Positions 45,345-56,080 of a stretch of DNA of 64,000 bases are shown here, piece after piece. The notes below the pieces were generated by a model. It ran no database searches, was not told the origin of the DNA, and was given only the letters and a program-made list of their open reading frames with translations. Position 1 is the stretch's first letter, and every line of letters starts with the position of its first letter. The stretch is from positions 1-64,000 of the forward strand of contig JAAEAF010007713.1 in NCBI GenBank assembly GCA_011037195.1, written 5' to 3'. Origin of the DNA: Triatoma infestans (lineage: Eukaryota > Arthropoda > Insecta > Hemiptera > Reduviidae). The translations under genes and the position numbers were made by a program.

Positions 45345-46705
45345 TTCAGAAAGTTTGAAATAATATTGCAGTCCAATATCTCCACGCGACTGAAATGTGG
45401 GTTAACACTAGTTAACCGTAAGTACTTAATCTAAAAATAGTGCCTTTCTATTTTTACCAATTTTCCTGAAATCCTGCTCTAACGGTTAAAGACAATTAAT
45501 CTGGATTAAACAATCATAGTTAGGGAAAATCTGACAAGTAAAATAGAGAACTGCAGAAAGTGGTGTGAATGATTTATATTTATTATTAATATTATTTATA
45601 TTTTCTCAGCTAATGCTGGCATTTTTATTTTTAAGAAATGTGCAGGTTGTACCAAGCACACTTTCATTGATTATTTAAGAATAGCCGCACAATGCAGCAT
45701 GTATCCAAAATGACGGCCTTTGAATATAAGTGGATAATCCGGAATGAATATTGAGAAGCGTGATACCATCATACACCATTTGGGGACAATTCCAGTCGTG
45801 GAAATGACAAGAGGAACAGCTGAAACTCTCTCTGCCCTCCATATTCTCGTAATTTCTTCCCCAAGCTCGGCATACTTTCTTAGCTTCTCCTCACCAGTTT
45901 TACTTAAATTATGTGTGCTGGGCACAGCGATGTCTATTATTATTATTATTACAATAACAATACAAAGATGACAAGTAATCCAAGGACATAAAAGAATGAA
46001 AACAAAATATGTTTTTTAAAAAATGCAATCGTCATTTGGAAATCAACTTCACCAAGAACATTATCGTCTCATTCTTTACAAATTCTTGAAATGATGTACG
46101 TTTTAGTCCATATTATTACGAGTGCAAAAATATATCATTAAATAAAATACATACCCACACGTAGATTTGAGTCAAAGAAAGTACAGAATAATGAAGAGGT
46201 AATACTAAATGAAAGAAAAAAATAAAATGAAATTCCTTAACTGGATAACATGAATACCACACTAATGTAAAAAAAAAAAAATTTAAAAATGTATGTCCTA
46301 AGCTGTAGAGATGGAAATGTGACAAAATAGATAAAATCCTGTTTCATCTTGTTTGGAGCTACGGAGCTTTTCACTGACAAAGCGAATTCTTTCTAATGGT
46401 ATTGGCTTTAAATGGAGGATAAAAAGTTCATCCTTAAAAAAGTAGACAAAATCTTAGAGGACAGTTTGGCGGAAAAACTGACCAAACAAAAACTGACCAA
46501 ACAACTAAATGAAAGAGACTAAAATCTAAAAATAAGTGATGCTGAGAGGAATTTCAAAATTGTAAAACAAAAAAAGAAAGATTCACTGTGGAAACTTACC
46601 GGTTATCTCTTAATGTATTTCCCATTAATTAATTTTCACGAATCGAGAAAATTTTAAAACATATTTAATCATCAGAGATATTTTCCATGATAGCCTGCTT
46701 CATGG
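45345..46705 (-). pseudogene. Repeat C: 3' end of an R2/R4-like LINE, copy 1
   Basis: On the minus strand 45880-45700 reads LSKTGEEKLRKYAELGEEIT, RIWRAERVSAVPLVISTTGI, VPK. This is the tail motif (KYxxLxxEIxxxW...VVPVVxGxxGxxPK) known from the ends of several site-specific-type LINE polyproteins. A stop and an AT-rich 3' part follow to 45345. The sequence upstream (46000-46700) is not clearly coding. The right edge at 46672-46703 is a piece of repeat J. Homologous to 54495-55960. Confidence 0.6.
46412..46522 (+). other. Short open frame conserved between repeat C copies
   Basis: ATG 46412 to TAA 46522 gives 36 residues starting MEDKKFILKKVDKILEDSLA. The second copy (ATG at about 55692) gives MEDKKFILKKVEKILDDSLT and ends earlier. 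Differences are few and mostly conservative (D/E, E/D). It may be chance in a recent duplicate, or the start of a lost ORF. No family recognised. Confidence 0.25.
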
Positions 46706-46867
46706 AATGGAGTAATGAAATATACTCTCAAAAATCACTTATTCTGTTATTTCAATTAAAATTAAAGCTGAAATCACATACAATGTTATAATTTCAGAAG
46801 GTCAAATTTCTAGTTCTGTTAATTATTATAGATACTAAAAATTTGATAAAACATTCACTTTTTGTTT

Positions 46868-46930
46868 TTTACTTTCTCTTATGGAAATAAGAGGTTATTG
46901 GGATCTGTGAGATTTTCGAAACTGAACTGT
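46868..46930 (-). repeat. Repeat A right-end fragment
   Basis: TTTTTTACTTTCTCTTATGG and GGATCTGTGAGATTTTCGAA are the reverse right end. Confidence 0.5.
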
Positions 46931-47450
46931 GGCTTTAGATGTTATGGCCCCTGTTTTCCAGACTTGGATCACTGATATCATTGAATCCTGCTGCATCAAA
47001 GAGCGGCAAGGAGTATTTAAAATAGGGAGGATATTTTCTGATAGTCAATGTGCATTAAAGGATTTAAATAAGCTTTGCTAGAGCTCAAACTAGTAGGTGA
47101 ATGTAGAAGTCTTAATGGCCTCGTTCCGAGCAGAGCTCTTCTAGTACCCGAAAATGCGGGTATAGAGGGTGTGGTCCCTAGCCAGAATTAGCCGACGCTA
47201 AACAATTTTTTGAAATAGAAATTAAACAGTGGAGAAGCACTAGACGGAGACGATGGGGTGCCTCCAAGCTAAAAAGATTTATAAAATATAAAATACTGGG
47301 AGATGTGAAGTATCTTCTCTCCCTGAATAGAATACAAATGAGGGTTTTGGTAGGCGTGTTGGCTGGCCATGCTTGGGTCATTTACACAAATTAGGCAGAG
47401 CGTCTAGTCCTATGTGTCAGGTATTGTGATTTGTGAAATTTAAGAGCATC
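46930..47450 (+). pseudogene. LINE alpha, copy 4: decayed RNase H and tail
   Basis: It aligns with copy 1 at the DNA level: CTGCTGCATCAAAGAGCGGC, GGAGGATATTTTCTGATAGT, then GCGGGTATAGAGGG (RNase H last motif), GGGGTGCCTCCAAGCTAAAA AG, and ATGAGGGTTTTGGTAGGCGT. All frames are broken. Oldest-looking copy. Confidence 0.7.
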
Positions 47451-48364
47451 CTCAAACTGATGGACTCGACCCCGGGAACGCTGCATGTTAATCGAGCGCT
47501 TTACGTGGGAGCTCATTCCGCCCCTTATCGCTATGCAACCTCTCAAAGTTTTTAATATTTGTTCAAATAGGGCTAATATTTGTTTTATAATTCAATTAAA
47601 GCAAATGCTCATACTTCATGCTCACGTTTAAATGTTTAACCCATTTCTATTTATATCTCCCAATGACTGTCATTGCATCCTCTATTGTATGGATTATAAA
47701 CATTATCTTTGAGAAACATTACACTAAAAAAAAAAAAAAAATCTAGTGAGATGACATCCAAATAACTAGATGGCTCTTCCTCCGGATCTTCCTTCCCAAT
47801 TTTTCCGTACCTGAATTAAATTCCCGAGTGCCTAATTTGTAAATTGCCGATTTTCGATACATGTTTATACGACGGTTTTGCGGAGAGTGTCACGAGAAAC
47901 ACCAGAAAAGGATTCAGCATCTTTTCAGCTGTCACAGCTAGCTGGGAAAATAGCTTCAAACTTAGATGAGGAAGTAAAGGCAATAATCGAGACATAGGAA
48001 AAAATAAAATAATGGATAGTAGATCCACCCGGTTGAAAGTACACTTTTATTTTTTCGCTATAGCCACATTATTTAAATTGATTATCGTTCCGCTAATGTA
48101 AGACAATAATGACCTGAGAATTATTTTGTTATCTTTAGCCACTAATTTTGTATATTTTTCACATGAAAGATAGCAATTCCACAATCTGGATATTGTACAG
48201 CAATAGACATAACTTCCGACGTGATAATTGAAAATTGCTTCTTAGGAAGAGACGTTTTTGGAGTGCTGCAACCATAAAATTTGAAGTATATCTACACAGT
48301 ATTGAATTCGAGAAGAAAAAAATGGAAAATTAAATTTTTGAAAAATGTAATACTTTTATAATAG
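47451..48364. other. Unassigned DNA
   Basis: No gene or repeat boundary recognised. Confidence 0.4.
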
Positions 48365-49645
48365 AAGAGTATGCGGAAATTATAGAGGAATTACGGTCAC
48401 TTCAAGCTTCAGTAGACTGTACGGTAGGATTCTAAAAGGAGAATAGAAGCTGAAATAGTTGATCATCTTCCTGAGGAGCAGGCGGGTTTCCGAGCAGGAA
48501 GATCTTGCACGGACCACTTCTTCCTCCTAATGTAGCTTTTGGAAAAGAAGGTAGCATGCAACAGAGTGGTTCATTTAATATTCATCGACCTCAAAAAGGC
48601 ATACGACACTGTGCCTCTTATTAAGTTGTGGGAAGCACTCCAGCAAGCAGGCCTAAGCCGATACCTTCTCTGCGCCATAAAAAGTCTTTATAGATCCGCA
48701 CGAGCAAGAGTCCAAATGAAGGGTTTTGTAACATGTAGTTTTCCGGTTACAAAGGGACTAAAACAAGTATGTTCGCTATCACTCACTCTTTTTAATATTT
48801 ATGTGTGTGCTGGACCTACGGAAAAGGAAGTGCCGAGGTATGGGGATCAGAATTGGAGATGACACATTATATACACTGCAGTTTGCTGACGACCAAGTCA
48901 TCTTAGCAGAAGATGCTGATGACGCGGCGTACATGATGAGGAAACTAAATGAAGAATTCCTCAATTGGGGATTGGAGGTCAGCAAACAAAAGACAGAATA
49001 TATGGTTTGCGGCGAAATAGGGGATATCTTAAAGATTGGTGATAATTGGTTTATTTCCACAGTAAAAGATTTCAAATATCTCGGGTTTTCAATTAACCAA
49101 ATGGGGACTAGTGACGCGGACATTTTAAAGAAAAGCCAGTCTGGTAGGAATATGGTGAGGGCACTGAACTCTGTCTTATGGTCCAAGCAGGTTAGCTTGA
49201 GAAAAATTTAACATGCCTTCATAAAATGTATAACCCTCTATGGTTCGGAATGCTGGACGGTTTTAAGAAAGCTGGTCATGGAGATAGACTTCTGGAGGCG
49301 AAGCTGAGGAGTCTCCAGATTGGAACATATCCCTAACGAGGAAATACGGCGGCGCGCACGGCGTTCCTGCAACATTATCCTCGACGTAGAAACCCGCCGG
49401 TTAATTTGATGTGGTCACGTTATGAGGATGAGTGGAGAAAGATGGCCAAAAAAAAAAAAATGCTCCAGTACAGTCCGGTGGAGAGGAGACGCCGCGGTTG
49501 GCCAAGGAAGTTATGGATGGATGGCGTGACAGAAGCTCTGATGGCTAGAGGTCTACGTGAAGGACAATGGCAAGATAGAGAGTACTCAGGGAAACTCTTT
49601 TGGGCAACGGGATACACTAAACGGTGTAAATACCCGTAAAAAAAA
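48365..49645 (+). pseudogene. RTE-like LINE: longest reverse transcriptase in the window
   Basis: Blocks in order: GNYRGITVTSSFSRLYGRIL (48373), EEQAGFRAGRSCTDHF (48474), HLIFIDLKKAYDTVPLIKLW (palm, catalytic D), an SFPVTKGLKQVCSLSLTLFN block where PQGxxLSP is changed, LQFADDQVILAEDADDAAYM (FADD catalytic pair, about 48885), WGLEVSKQKTEYMV, VKDFKYLGFSINQMG, ITLYGSECWT, then a GHVMRMSGERW block and RRRGWPRKLWMDGVTEALMA. Domains cover the RT and the tail. The endonuclease is absent (5' truncation). Frameshifts near 48440, 48830 and 49210 and a stop near 49309 make it non-functional. Confidence 0.85.
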
Positions 49646-50625
49646 CCTTTTCTATTAGACGAGCATAAATGGGGTTGGATGGTTTGATTTCCATGAACGG
49701 ATATTGGACTTGTTCAACTATCAATCAAACAAATCGTATAAAAATTTCTTTAATTATATTTTCACTATAGAGAATATATTATTTTTATTACAGGTTAATC
49801 TAAAAAAAAAATTGCCAGGAAGGAATTGACAAAAAAAAAAAATCGTAGAACCGAGATATAAATAAGAATGAGATGGAAAGATATTTTTTGAATTGAAACG
49901 AATGTTTATGAATAATTCATACTTACGAAACGCTGAATAATATGCGCTAGAGTTGTCATTTTTGGGTATTGAATGTATGTTCTCTGTGTTTCTATGTAGT
50001 ATGTATGCTTTTGTGATGGTGTAAAACATTTGTATTGTGTGCGTGTATTGGTGTGTTTAGGTAGGAGGAAAAGATGAAAAGTTGTTGGGTGCTATGGTTC
50101 GTTAGAATCAAATCAGATTGGCTTTCGCCAACATTCTCCTATCACCCGCTCCCTCCCGCCCAATCCTCACTCACTAGTATTCGAGAACACACAGAGCACA
50201 CTGGACGGCAGCCTCACCATAAAACACTATTACATCGCTAACGAACTTACCATTCCAAAAATATACATAAACTTTCCCTTAGTTGAATAGTTACACAAAT
50301 TATTTAGTACCTATAAAATACAGTTAAGAAATTTTATATTGCATGATAAATTAAATGAATTGTATACCACAAAATTTTTCATATAGTTGGAGTTAAATTT
50401 AATATTAACTATTGTGATAAATAAGTGATTAACGGAAATCATACCACGAATGTAGATCATTTTTTTGTTAATTTCACACAGCTTAAATGAGTGATTTGTT
50501 TTTTAAAGATATCTGCATTAATCGCTGCTATTTAATAATCATCTATCCAGATTCTCGAAAAAGAAACTATCGCACGAATTTAATTGGTTAATTTCAGGAA
50601 TATTTAACATTTTACTAGATGGAAA
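49646..50625. other. Unassigned DNA
   Basis: No gene seen. A (GTGT)n-poor stretch near 50030-50060 has no clear period. Confidence 0.4.
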
Positions 50626-50669
50626 AGGTCTTTTTAAAAAATTTAAAAAAAATAAAAAACTTAAATTCT

Positions 50670-50709
50670 TGCCAACGTTTCGACAAATATATTTGTCTTT
50701 TTCAAGGCA
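50670..50709 (-). ncRNA. Hammerhead-like motif K, left arm
   Basis: Minus-strand order: TGCC, TTGAAAAA, GACAAATATATTTGTC (perfect palindrome, stem II), GAAACGTT, GGCA. TGCC/GGCA forms a four-base stem I and GTT is an NUH triplet. The core has U3 and A8 where C3 and G8 are canonical. Confidence 0.4.
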
Positions 50710-50869
50710 TAAAAAAACAAAAAAAAAAAAACTGTCACTTCATTTTTTTGTTCACTATTCTCTGTAGTGTTGAGGTGTTCTCAACTTTTTATTTTCCAAA
50801 ATATACAAAAGTTTTACATTTTGTTATGTTTTGAAGATTATTTAACAATTTTTTTTCTTTTTTTTTTTA

Positions 50870-50908
50870 TGCCTTGACAAAAGACATATATTTGTCGAAA
50901 CGTTGGCA
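50870..50908 (+). ncRNA. Hammerhead-like motif K, right arm
   Basis: Order: TGCC, TTGACAAAA, GACATATATTTGTC, GAAACGTT, GGCA. Stem I, GAAA and the GTT triplet match the left arm. Stem II has lost two bases but can still pair at its base (GACA/TGTC). Confidence 0.4.
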
Positions 50909-51003
50909 AGAATTTAAGTTTTTTATTTTTTTTAAAAAAAGACCGAATCTCACAATCCTTTTCCTTCATATAAGAACGGTCGAGAAGAATCTTTCATAGA
51001 TAA

Positions 51004-51511
51004 TGTAGTGAATGAAGCAAATGGAAAAATTGAAATCATTTTGGAAAATATTTTAGTGAATTTAACTTAAAATCAAGTGTATTTTCGTGCAATGAAATGA
51101 CCTTAGAATCTGTTAGGGACTATTAATCTGAGTTCAATGATATCCCTAGACAAAGCACCCAGGTACAAGACACCGTTACAAGAGAGGTCGAAGAACTCGG
51201 CCATTGTTTATCTTTTAACCCCTTCTAGAAATCAAATATAAACGGCAGGCTTTAACTACGAAAAGGAGCATTATTTCATAAGTATTATTTCAGGATTCAA
51301 CCCGTATTCATTCGAGAGAGAACATGAGTGTGTCAGTTAATATTAAGTGAACATTTGAGTTTAAATCAGTCAAGTGCAAGAGTTTCTATATATTTATAAG
51401 CTTATTATTACGAATTATCATAAAGTAATTAAATTCATTTAGAGATAATATATTTATTTTAAAACAGTGGTCTTTTATTACTTATTTTTTAATACTTCTC
51501 TCTTCTCTAAA

Positions 51512-51563
<52 letters not shown>

Positions 51564-51625
51564 GCCCTTTCAACGACGCTCACGCTACACATTACAACAT
51601 AAACTACACTCAACCAATAATATTA
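51004..51625 (+). mobile_element. LTR-like repeat E, copy 2, with (AC)n
   Basis: It starts TGTAGTGAATGAAGC. Matches to copy 1: ATATTTTAGTGAATTTAAC, CTTAGAATCYGTTAGGG, TAATATATTTATTTTAAA, AATACTTCTCTC. A (CA)n run of about 44 bases (51519-51562) has grown at the spot where copy 1 reads CACTCACAAAAC. The end near 51625 is not sharp. Confidence 0.5.
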
Positions 51626-52187
51626 AAATAATTACTAAAAAAGTTTATTAATATATATTTTCCAAATTATTACTTTATTAATAAAGGAATATACTTGTAA
51701 TTAAATGTTCACTTTTAATAAGAACGATGAGCTTTACTTGAGGCTTTGGTTTTATTTAACTTCTCCATAACTAACTGGCTGTTTTCAACCAAGCGTATTT
51801 ATTACAACGAAAACCGGCACATTTCTGCTACATTATCGCTATAATATATGGACATGATCGGTTAAAATCGTTGAAATGGTGCAATCTGTTTAGGTGTGTA
51901 ACTAATTCAGAGAGATAGAGAGAAGCTTTATAACAATTTTCACTCATGGATAGAGAACCTATACCAATAATAATACCATGAAATGAATTATATAATATAT
52001 TGCACAATAAATTAAACGAATTTTACATAAATTTATTTTCATATTAAAAAAAAAAAAACTTCAAAAATGGGCGATAAATAAGTTGATCAATGGTTATAAC
52101 ACTTGCTCGGAAGAAAGAAAAAGGATAAAAACGAAATTTTGAATAGTAAGTGCATCAAATTTTATTAAATTCATCGAAAACTGAAAA
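51626..52187. other. AT-rich DNA, no feature recognised
   Basis: Nothing recognisable. Confidence 0.4.
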
Positions 52188-54329
52188 AACTGTTCAGTAA
52201 AAGCGCATTTCGGTTTACTTATTTACTTGAAACTCGGAATTTTGGCAATCTATTTATTTCTAATAACTTTTGTTTGAATGGTAGAATTGTATAATCAATT
52301 AGTAGCTCTTAAGAGGAAAACATAACACTAACTCTCCCTTAAAAGGCCCCTTAAATAACTTTACCCGCAGAAAGTGTTTCAAATAAAAGTTGTAGTTCTT
52401 ATATGTGTAAATCACATAATTAGCTTAAAGAAAATCGTTGCAGCCGTTTTAGAGAAAATAGCAGAAAACTGAAAAATACTTTTCAGTAAAAACGTACTTC
52501 CGGTCATCTGATTTTCTTCAAACTTGGAATTTCAACAACATATTTAATTCTAATTAATATTATTTAGATGATAGAAATTGTGTAATAAACTGAAATAGCA
52601 CTTTAAAGGAAAATCTAACCCCACCCCTCTTCCAAAAGTGCCCTTAAATGAATTTTTCCGAAGGAATGTTTCAAATAAGAGTTGTAGATCTTTGTATATG
52701 CAGTTGATATATCAAGTTTAAAGAAAATCGTTGGAGCCATTTTTAAGAAAATCGCACAAATGTGAAAAAAAAACCTTCAATAAAGTGGTAATTCCGGTTG
52801 AGAAATTCTGACAGATAACTTATTGTCAGATCCCATAATCGTGATACCTAAACGGAATATCATGTTTAAAGTTCCTGCGATTTTTCGTTTTTGAGCTAAG
52901 CTGTTTATTTATATATATATATATATAAATATAACGCCAAAACACAAAAATATAACGTCAAAAGGTTATCAAGAGTCCAAAGGCTGATCGCAATAAGAAT
53001 GATAAGGGGTTTTAGGACGATTTCTTATTCTGCTGCTCTTGTGGTTGCAAAAATGGTTCCCAATTGAGCTGAAGATAAAAGAATTAGCAACACGATATCT
53101 TCTTGAAAGAGGAAAAGTTGACTACCAGCATTATACTCAGAAAGATATAGATTTGCCTTCACCGTTCTCTAGTTGGAAGCATCCAGGAAATATGAGAAAA
53201 GTACGGCAGCAAGAGGAAGACTACCCTTATAAAATTGTAATCTACACGGATGGGAGCAAACGTGGTGAATATGTTGGTGCAGCCTTCATTGTTTATTTGG
53301 ATAACAGAAGGATACGAAGGACAATACAGATTACAAAGCTGTTGTACAAATAACCAAGCTGAATTGTTTCCAATAGCTAAATCTCTGGAATAGCTTATAT
53401 CCAATAAACAAGTATGTGACAAAGTACTCATCAACACGGACAGTCAAATTGCCATGGAAGCAATCAACAATTTAGGATACATTCCTCACTTGTCGAGGAA
53501 ATTCGGAGTAAGATCATAGCTCTTCGAGAATATTTCCGCATAGAAATAAATATCACATGGGAAAAGGCCCATTGTGGTAATGAAGGAAATGAAAGAGCAG
53601 ATGAAATGGCAAAATTGGCTTCACAAGATGAACATTTGGATACTGCATTTTCAAAAATTCCATTGTCATATATCAGTAGACTGCTCAAGGAAGATAGTCT
53701 CAGAAAGTGGCAGGAAATATGGATGTCCTCTGAAACAGGTGCGATCACCAGAGAATTCTTCCCGACTATAAAGGATAGGTTGGAATCACAGTAGTACTGA
53801 CCTACACCCTTGTACAAATACTGACTGGTCACGGACGCACAAGGGAATATCTTCATCGCTTTAAAATTCTGGATACAAATATTTGCCAATGTGATGGTTC
53901 TTCAGTGCAAGATGTAGATCATATTATTTATGACTGCAAGAAATATGAGCCAGCCAGAAGCAAGCTTATAGAATCTTGACCAATGGTGGGTATTGGAAAC
54001 TGGAGAAGAAAAAACTGGTTACTGGCCAGTTTGCCCAATATTTCATGGAATTTATTAAACATTTAAAAGTTCAGGAATTTTAGTAATAACTGTTTTCATA
54101 ATTTATTTATATCACTTTTGTTTCCTGTTAATTAGTTAATAACTGCATAATTTACCATTATCACTTCTGTTTTCTGTAAACTTATAGAATATATAGATGT
54201 GTACTTATGTATGTGTATATATATTTTTTTTAATTAAATTTACTCGTACAGTATACATAACACATTTAATAATGTACATTGGAGAATGTGGAAAAATAAA
54301 CTCCCTGACGTTAGGGGTACTAACGCCAG

Positions 54330-54360
<31 letters not shown>

Positions 54361-54492
54361 ATGTACCATTTTCTAAAATCCACTTTTTTGGATTCAGGGG
54401 TCCTCAAAACCGATATTTCCGGTGAAAACATAATATCGAAAATTTAATAGGATTACAATACTTCCTCTTACTGGGAGTAAGAGAAAATAAAC
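52188..54492 (+). repeat. Repeat A copy split by a LINE
   Basis: Part 1 (52188-52935) runs from ACTGTTCAGTAAAAGCGCAT through CTTAAGAGGAAAACATAACA, CCCTTAAAAGGCCCCTTAAA, AACATATTTAATTCTAATTA and GATTTTTCGTTTTTGAGCTA to a (TA)n tract. Part 2 (54352-54492) resumes with ACCATTTTCTAAAATCCACT, GGATTCAGGGGTCCTC, CTCTTACTGGGAGTAAGAGA. With 42672-45340 it forms a distinct subfamily. Confidence 0.8.
52936..54330 (+). pseudogene. RNase-H-bearing LINE, inserted in repeat A
   Basis: Frame 53039-53353 gives FPIELKIKELATRYLLERGK, then DYPYKIVIYTDGSKRGEYVG with the first RNase H aspartate in TDGS. After one frame change come NQAELFPIAKSLE (catalytic E, 53350) and VLINTDSQIAMEAINNL (third acidic residue, 53430). 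Then ITWEKAHCGNEGNERADEMA (last motif, 53551), and after another break LTGHGRTREYLHRFKILDTN and ICQCD...DHIIYDC (zinc-knuckle-like). All RNase H acidic residues are present, so decay is mild. The tail is shared with 63536-64000. No RT. The TA-rich ends hide any TSD. Confidence 0.85.
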
Positions 54493-54494
54493 AT

Positions 54495-54742
54495 TCTGAA
54501 TTTTTGAAATAATATTGCAGTCCAATATCTCCACGTGACTTAAATGTCGATTAACACTAGTTAACCGTAAGTACTTAATCTAAAAATAGAGTCTTTTTAT
54601 TTTTACCAATTTTTCTGAAATCCTATTCTAACGGTTAAAGACAATTAATTCTGGATTAAACAATCATAGTTAGGGAAAATCTGACAAGTAAAATAGAGTA
54701 TTGGAGAAAGTGGTGTGAATGATTTATATTTATTATTATATA

Positions 54743-54794
<52 letters not shown>

Positions 54795-55960
54795 TATATT
54801 TCCTCAGCTATTGCTGGCATTCTTTTCTTTTTTTTAAAGATAGGTGCGGGTTGTACTACGCACACTTTCATTGATTATTTAACAATAGCCGTACAATGCG
54901 GCATGTATCCAAAATGACGTCCTTTTGAATATAAATAGTTAATTTAGGATGAATATTGAGAAGCTTGATACCATCAAGTAGGCATTTGGGGACAATTCCA
55001 GTCGTGGAAATGACAAGAGGAACAACCGTTAATCTCTGCCCTCCAAATTCTTGATTTCTTCCCGAAGCTCGGCATACTTTCTTTGCTTCTCCTCTACGGT
55101 TTTACTTAAATTATGTGACTTGGGCACAGCGATGTCTATTATTTTATTATCTATTATTAACATTATTGTCGATATATATTATTAACGATATCTATTATTA
55201 ACATTAACCATACAAAGATGACACTTAATCCAACTACATAAAAGAAAGAAAACAAAATATTTTTTTTAAAAATGCAGTCGACATTTGGAACTTAACTTTA
55301 CCGAGAACATTATCGTCTCATTCTTTACAAATTCTTAAATTACGTACGTTATAGTTCATATTAGTACTAGTGCATAAATCATCCAAAATATATCATTGAA
55401 TAAAATACATACACGTAGATTTGAGACAAAGAAAATACAGAATAATGAAGATACTAAAAGATAATACTAAATGAAAGAATAAAATGAATGAAAATAAAAA
55501 TAAAATGAAATTCCTTGACTGGATAACATGGTTACCACACTAATGAAAACAAAACAAAAATGTAAAAATGTAAGTCCTAAGCTGTAGAGATGGAAATGTG
55601 ACAAAATAGATAGAATCCTGTTTCATCTTGTTTGGAGCTATGAGCTTTTCACTGACAAAGCGAATTCTTTCTAATGGTATTGGCTTTAAATGGAGGATAA
55701 AAAGTTCATCCTTAAAAAAGTAGAAAAAATCTTAGATGACAGTTTGACGGAAAAACTGACCAAACAACTAGACAAGTAAATGAAAGAGACTAAAATCTAA
55801 AAATAAGTGATGCTGGGAGGAATTTCAAAATTGTAAAACAAAAAAAGAAAGATTCACTGTGGAAATTCACCGGTTATCTCTTAATGTATTTCCCATTAAT
55901 TAATTTTCTCGAATCGAGAAAATTTTAAAACATAATTTAATCATTAGAGATATTTTCCAT
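54495..55960 (-). pseudogene. Repeat C, copy 2
   Basis: Collinear with 45345-46705 from CAGTCCAATATCTCCACGTG to GAGATATTTTCCATGATAGC. On the minus strand LSKTVEEKQRKYAELREEIK is readable near 55110-55050, then a stop. The (TTA)n run (54737-54793) is much longer than in copy 1. Like copy 1 it follows the right end of repeat A. Confidence 0.6.
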
Positions 55961-56080
55961 GATAGCCTGCTTCTTTTCGTGGTCATCGACCGGTGTCGGG
56001 CGTTCGCCCATCATCAGGATGTTTTGTCAAAACAGTGTGATAGATAACATAGACTTGCACAGAGCAAATTTAGTTTTATA
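55930..56080 (-). repeat. Repeat J, copy with hammerhead-like motif
   Basis: TCATTAGAGATATTTTCCAT, GATAGCCTGCTTCTTTTCGT, GGTCATCGACCGGTGTCGGG and AGACTTGCACAGAGCAAATT match the left arm and loop at 63300-63440. A single arm here, joined to repeat C. Confidence 0.75.
55984..56021 (-). ncRNA. Hammerhead-like motif J, copy 1
   Basis: Minus-strand order: CATC, CTGATGA, TGGGCGAACGCCCG hairpin, ACACCGGTC, GATG. Stem I (CATC/GATG), core CTGATGA, a five-pair stem II with GAAC loop, and the GTC triplet are intact, but the GAAA box is damaged (ACAC). Confidence 0.45.

Larger units (their letters stand above)
50626..50946. repeat. Foldback pair with hammerhead-like motifs (repeat K)
   Basis: The left arm (50626-50730) and right arm (50858-50946) are inverse copies: GGTCTTTTTAAAAAA...CTTAAATTCTTGCCAACG against CGTTGGCAAGAATTTAAG...AAAAAAAGACC. 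The loop between is about 125 bp and AT-rich. No coding. Confidence 0.8.

Noticed and set aside
45671..45925. Minus-strand 84-residue frame as a host gene
   Set aside because: The KYAELGEEI...VPK motif is a LINE polyprotein tail and the same frame recurs broken at 55050-55130.
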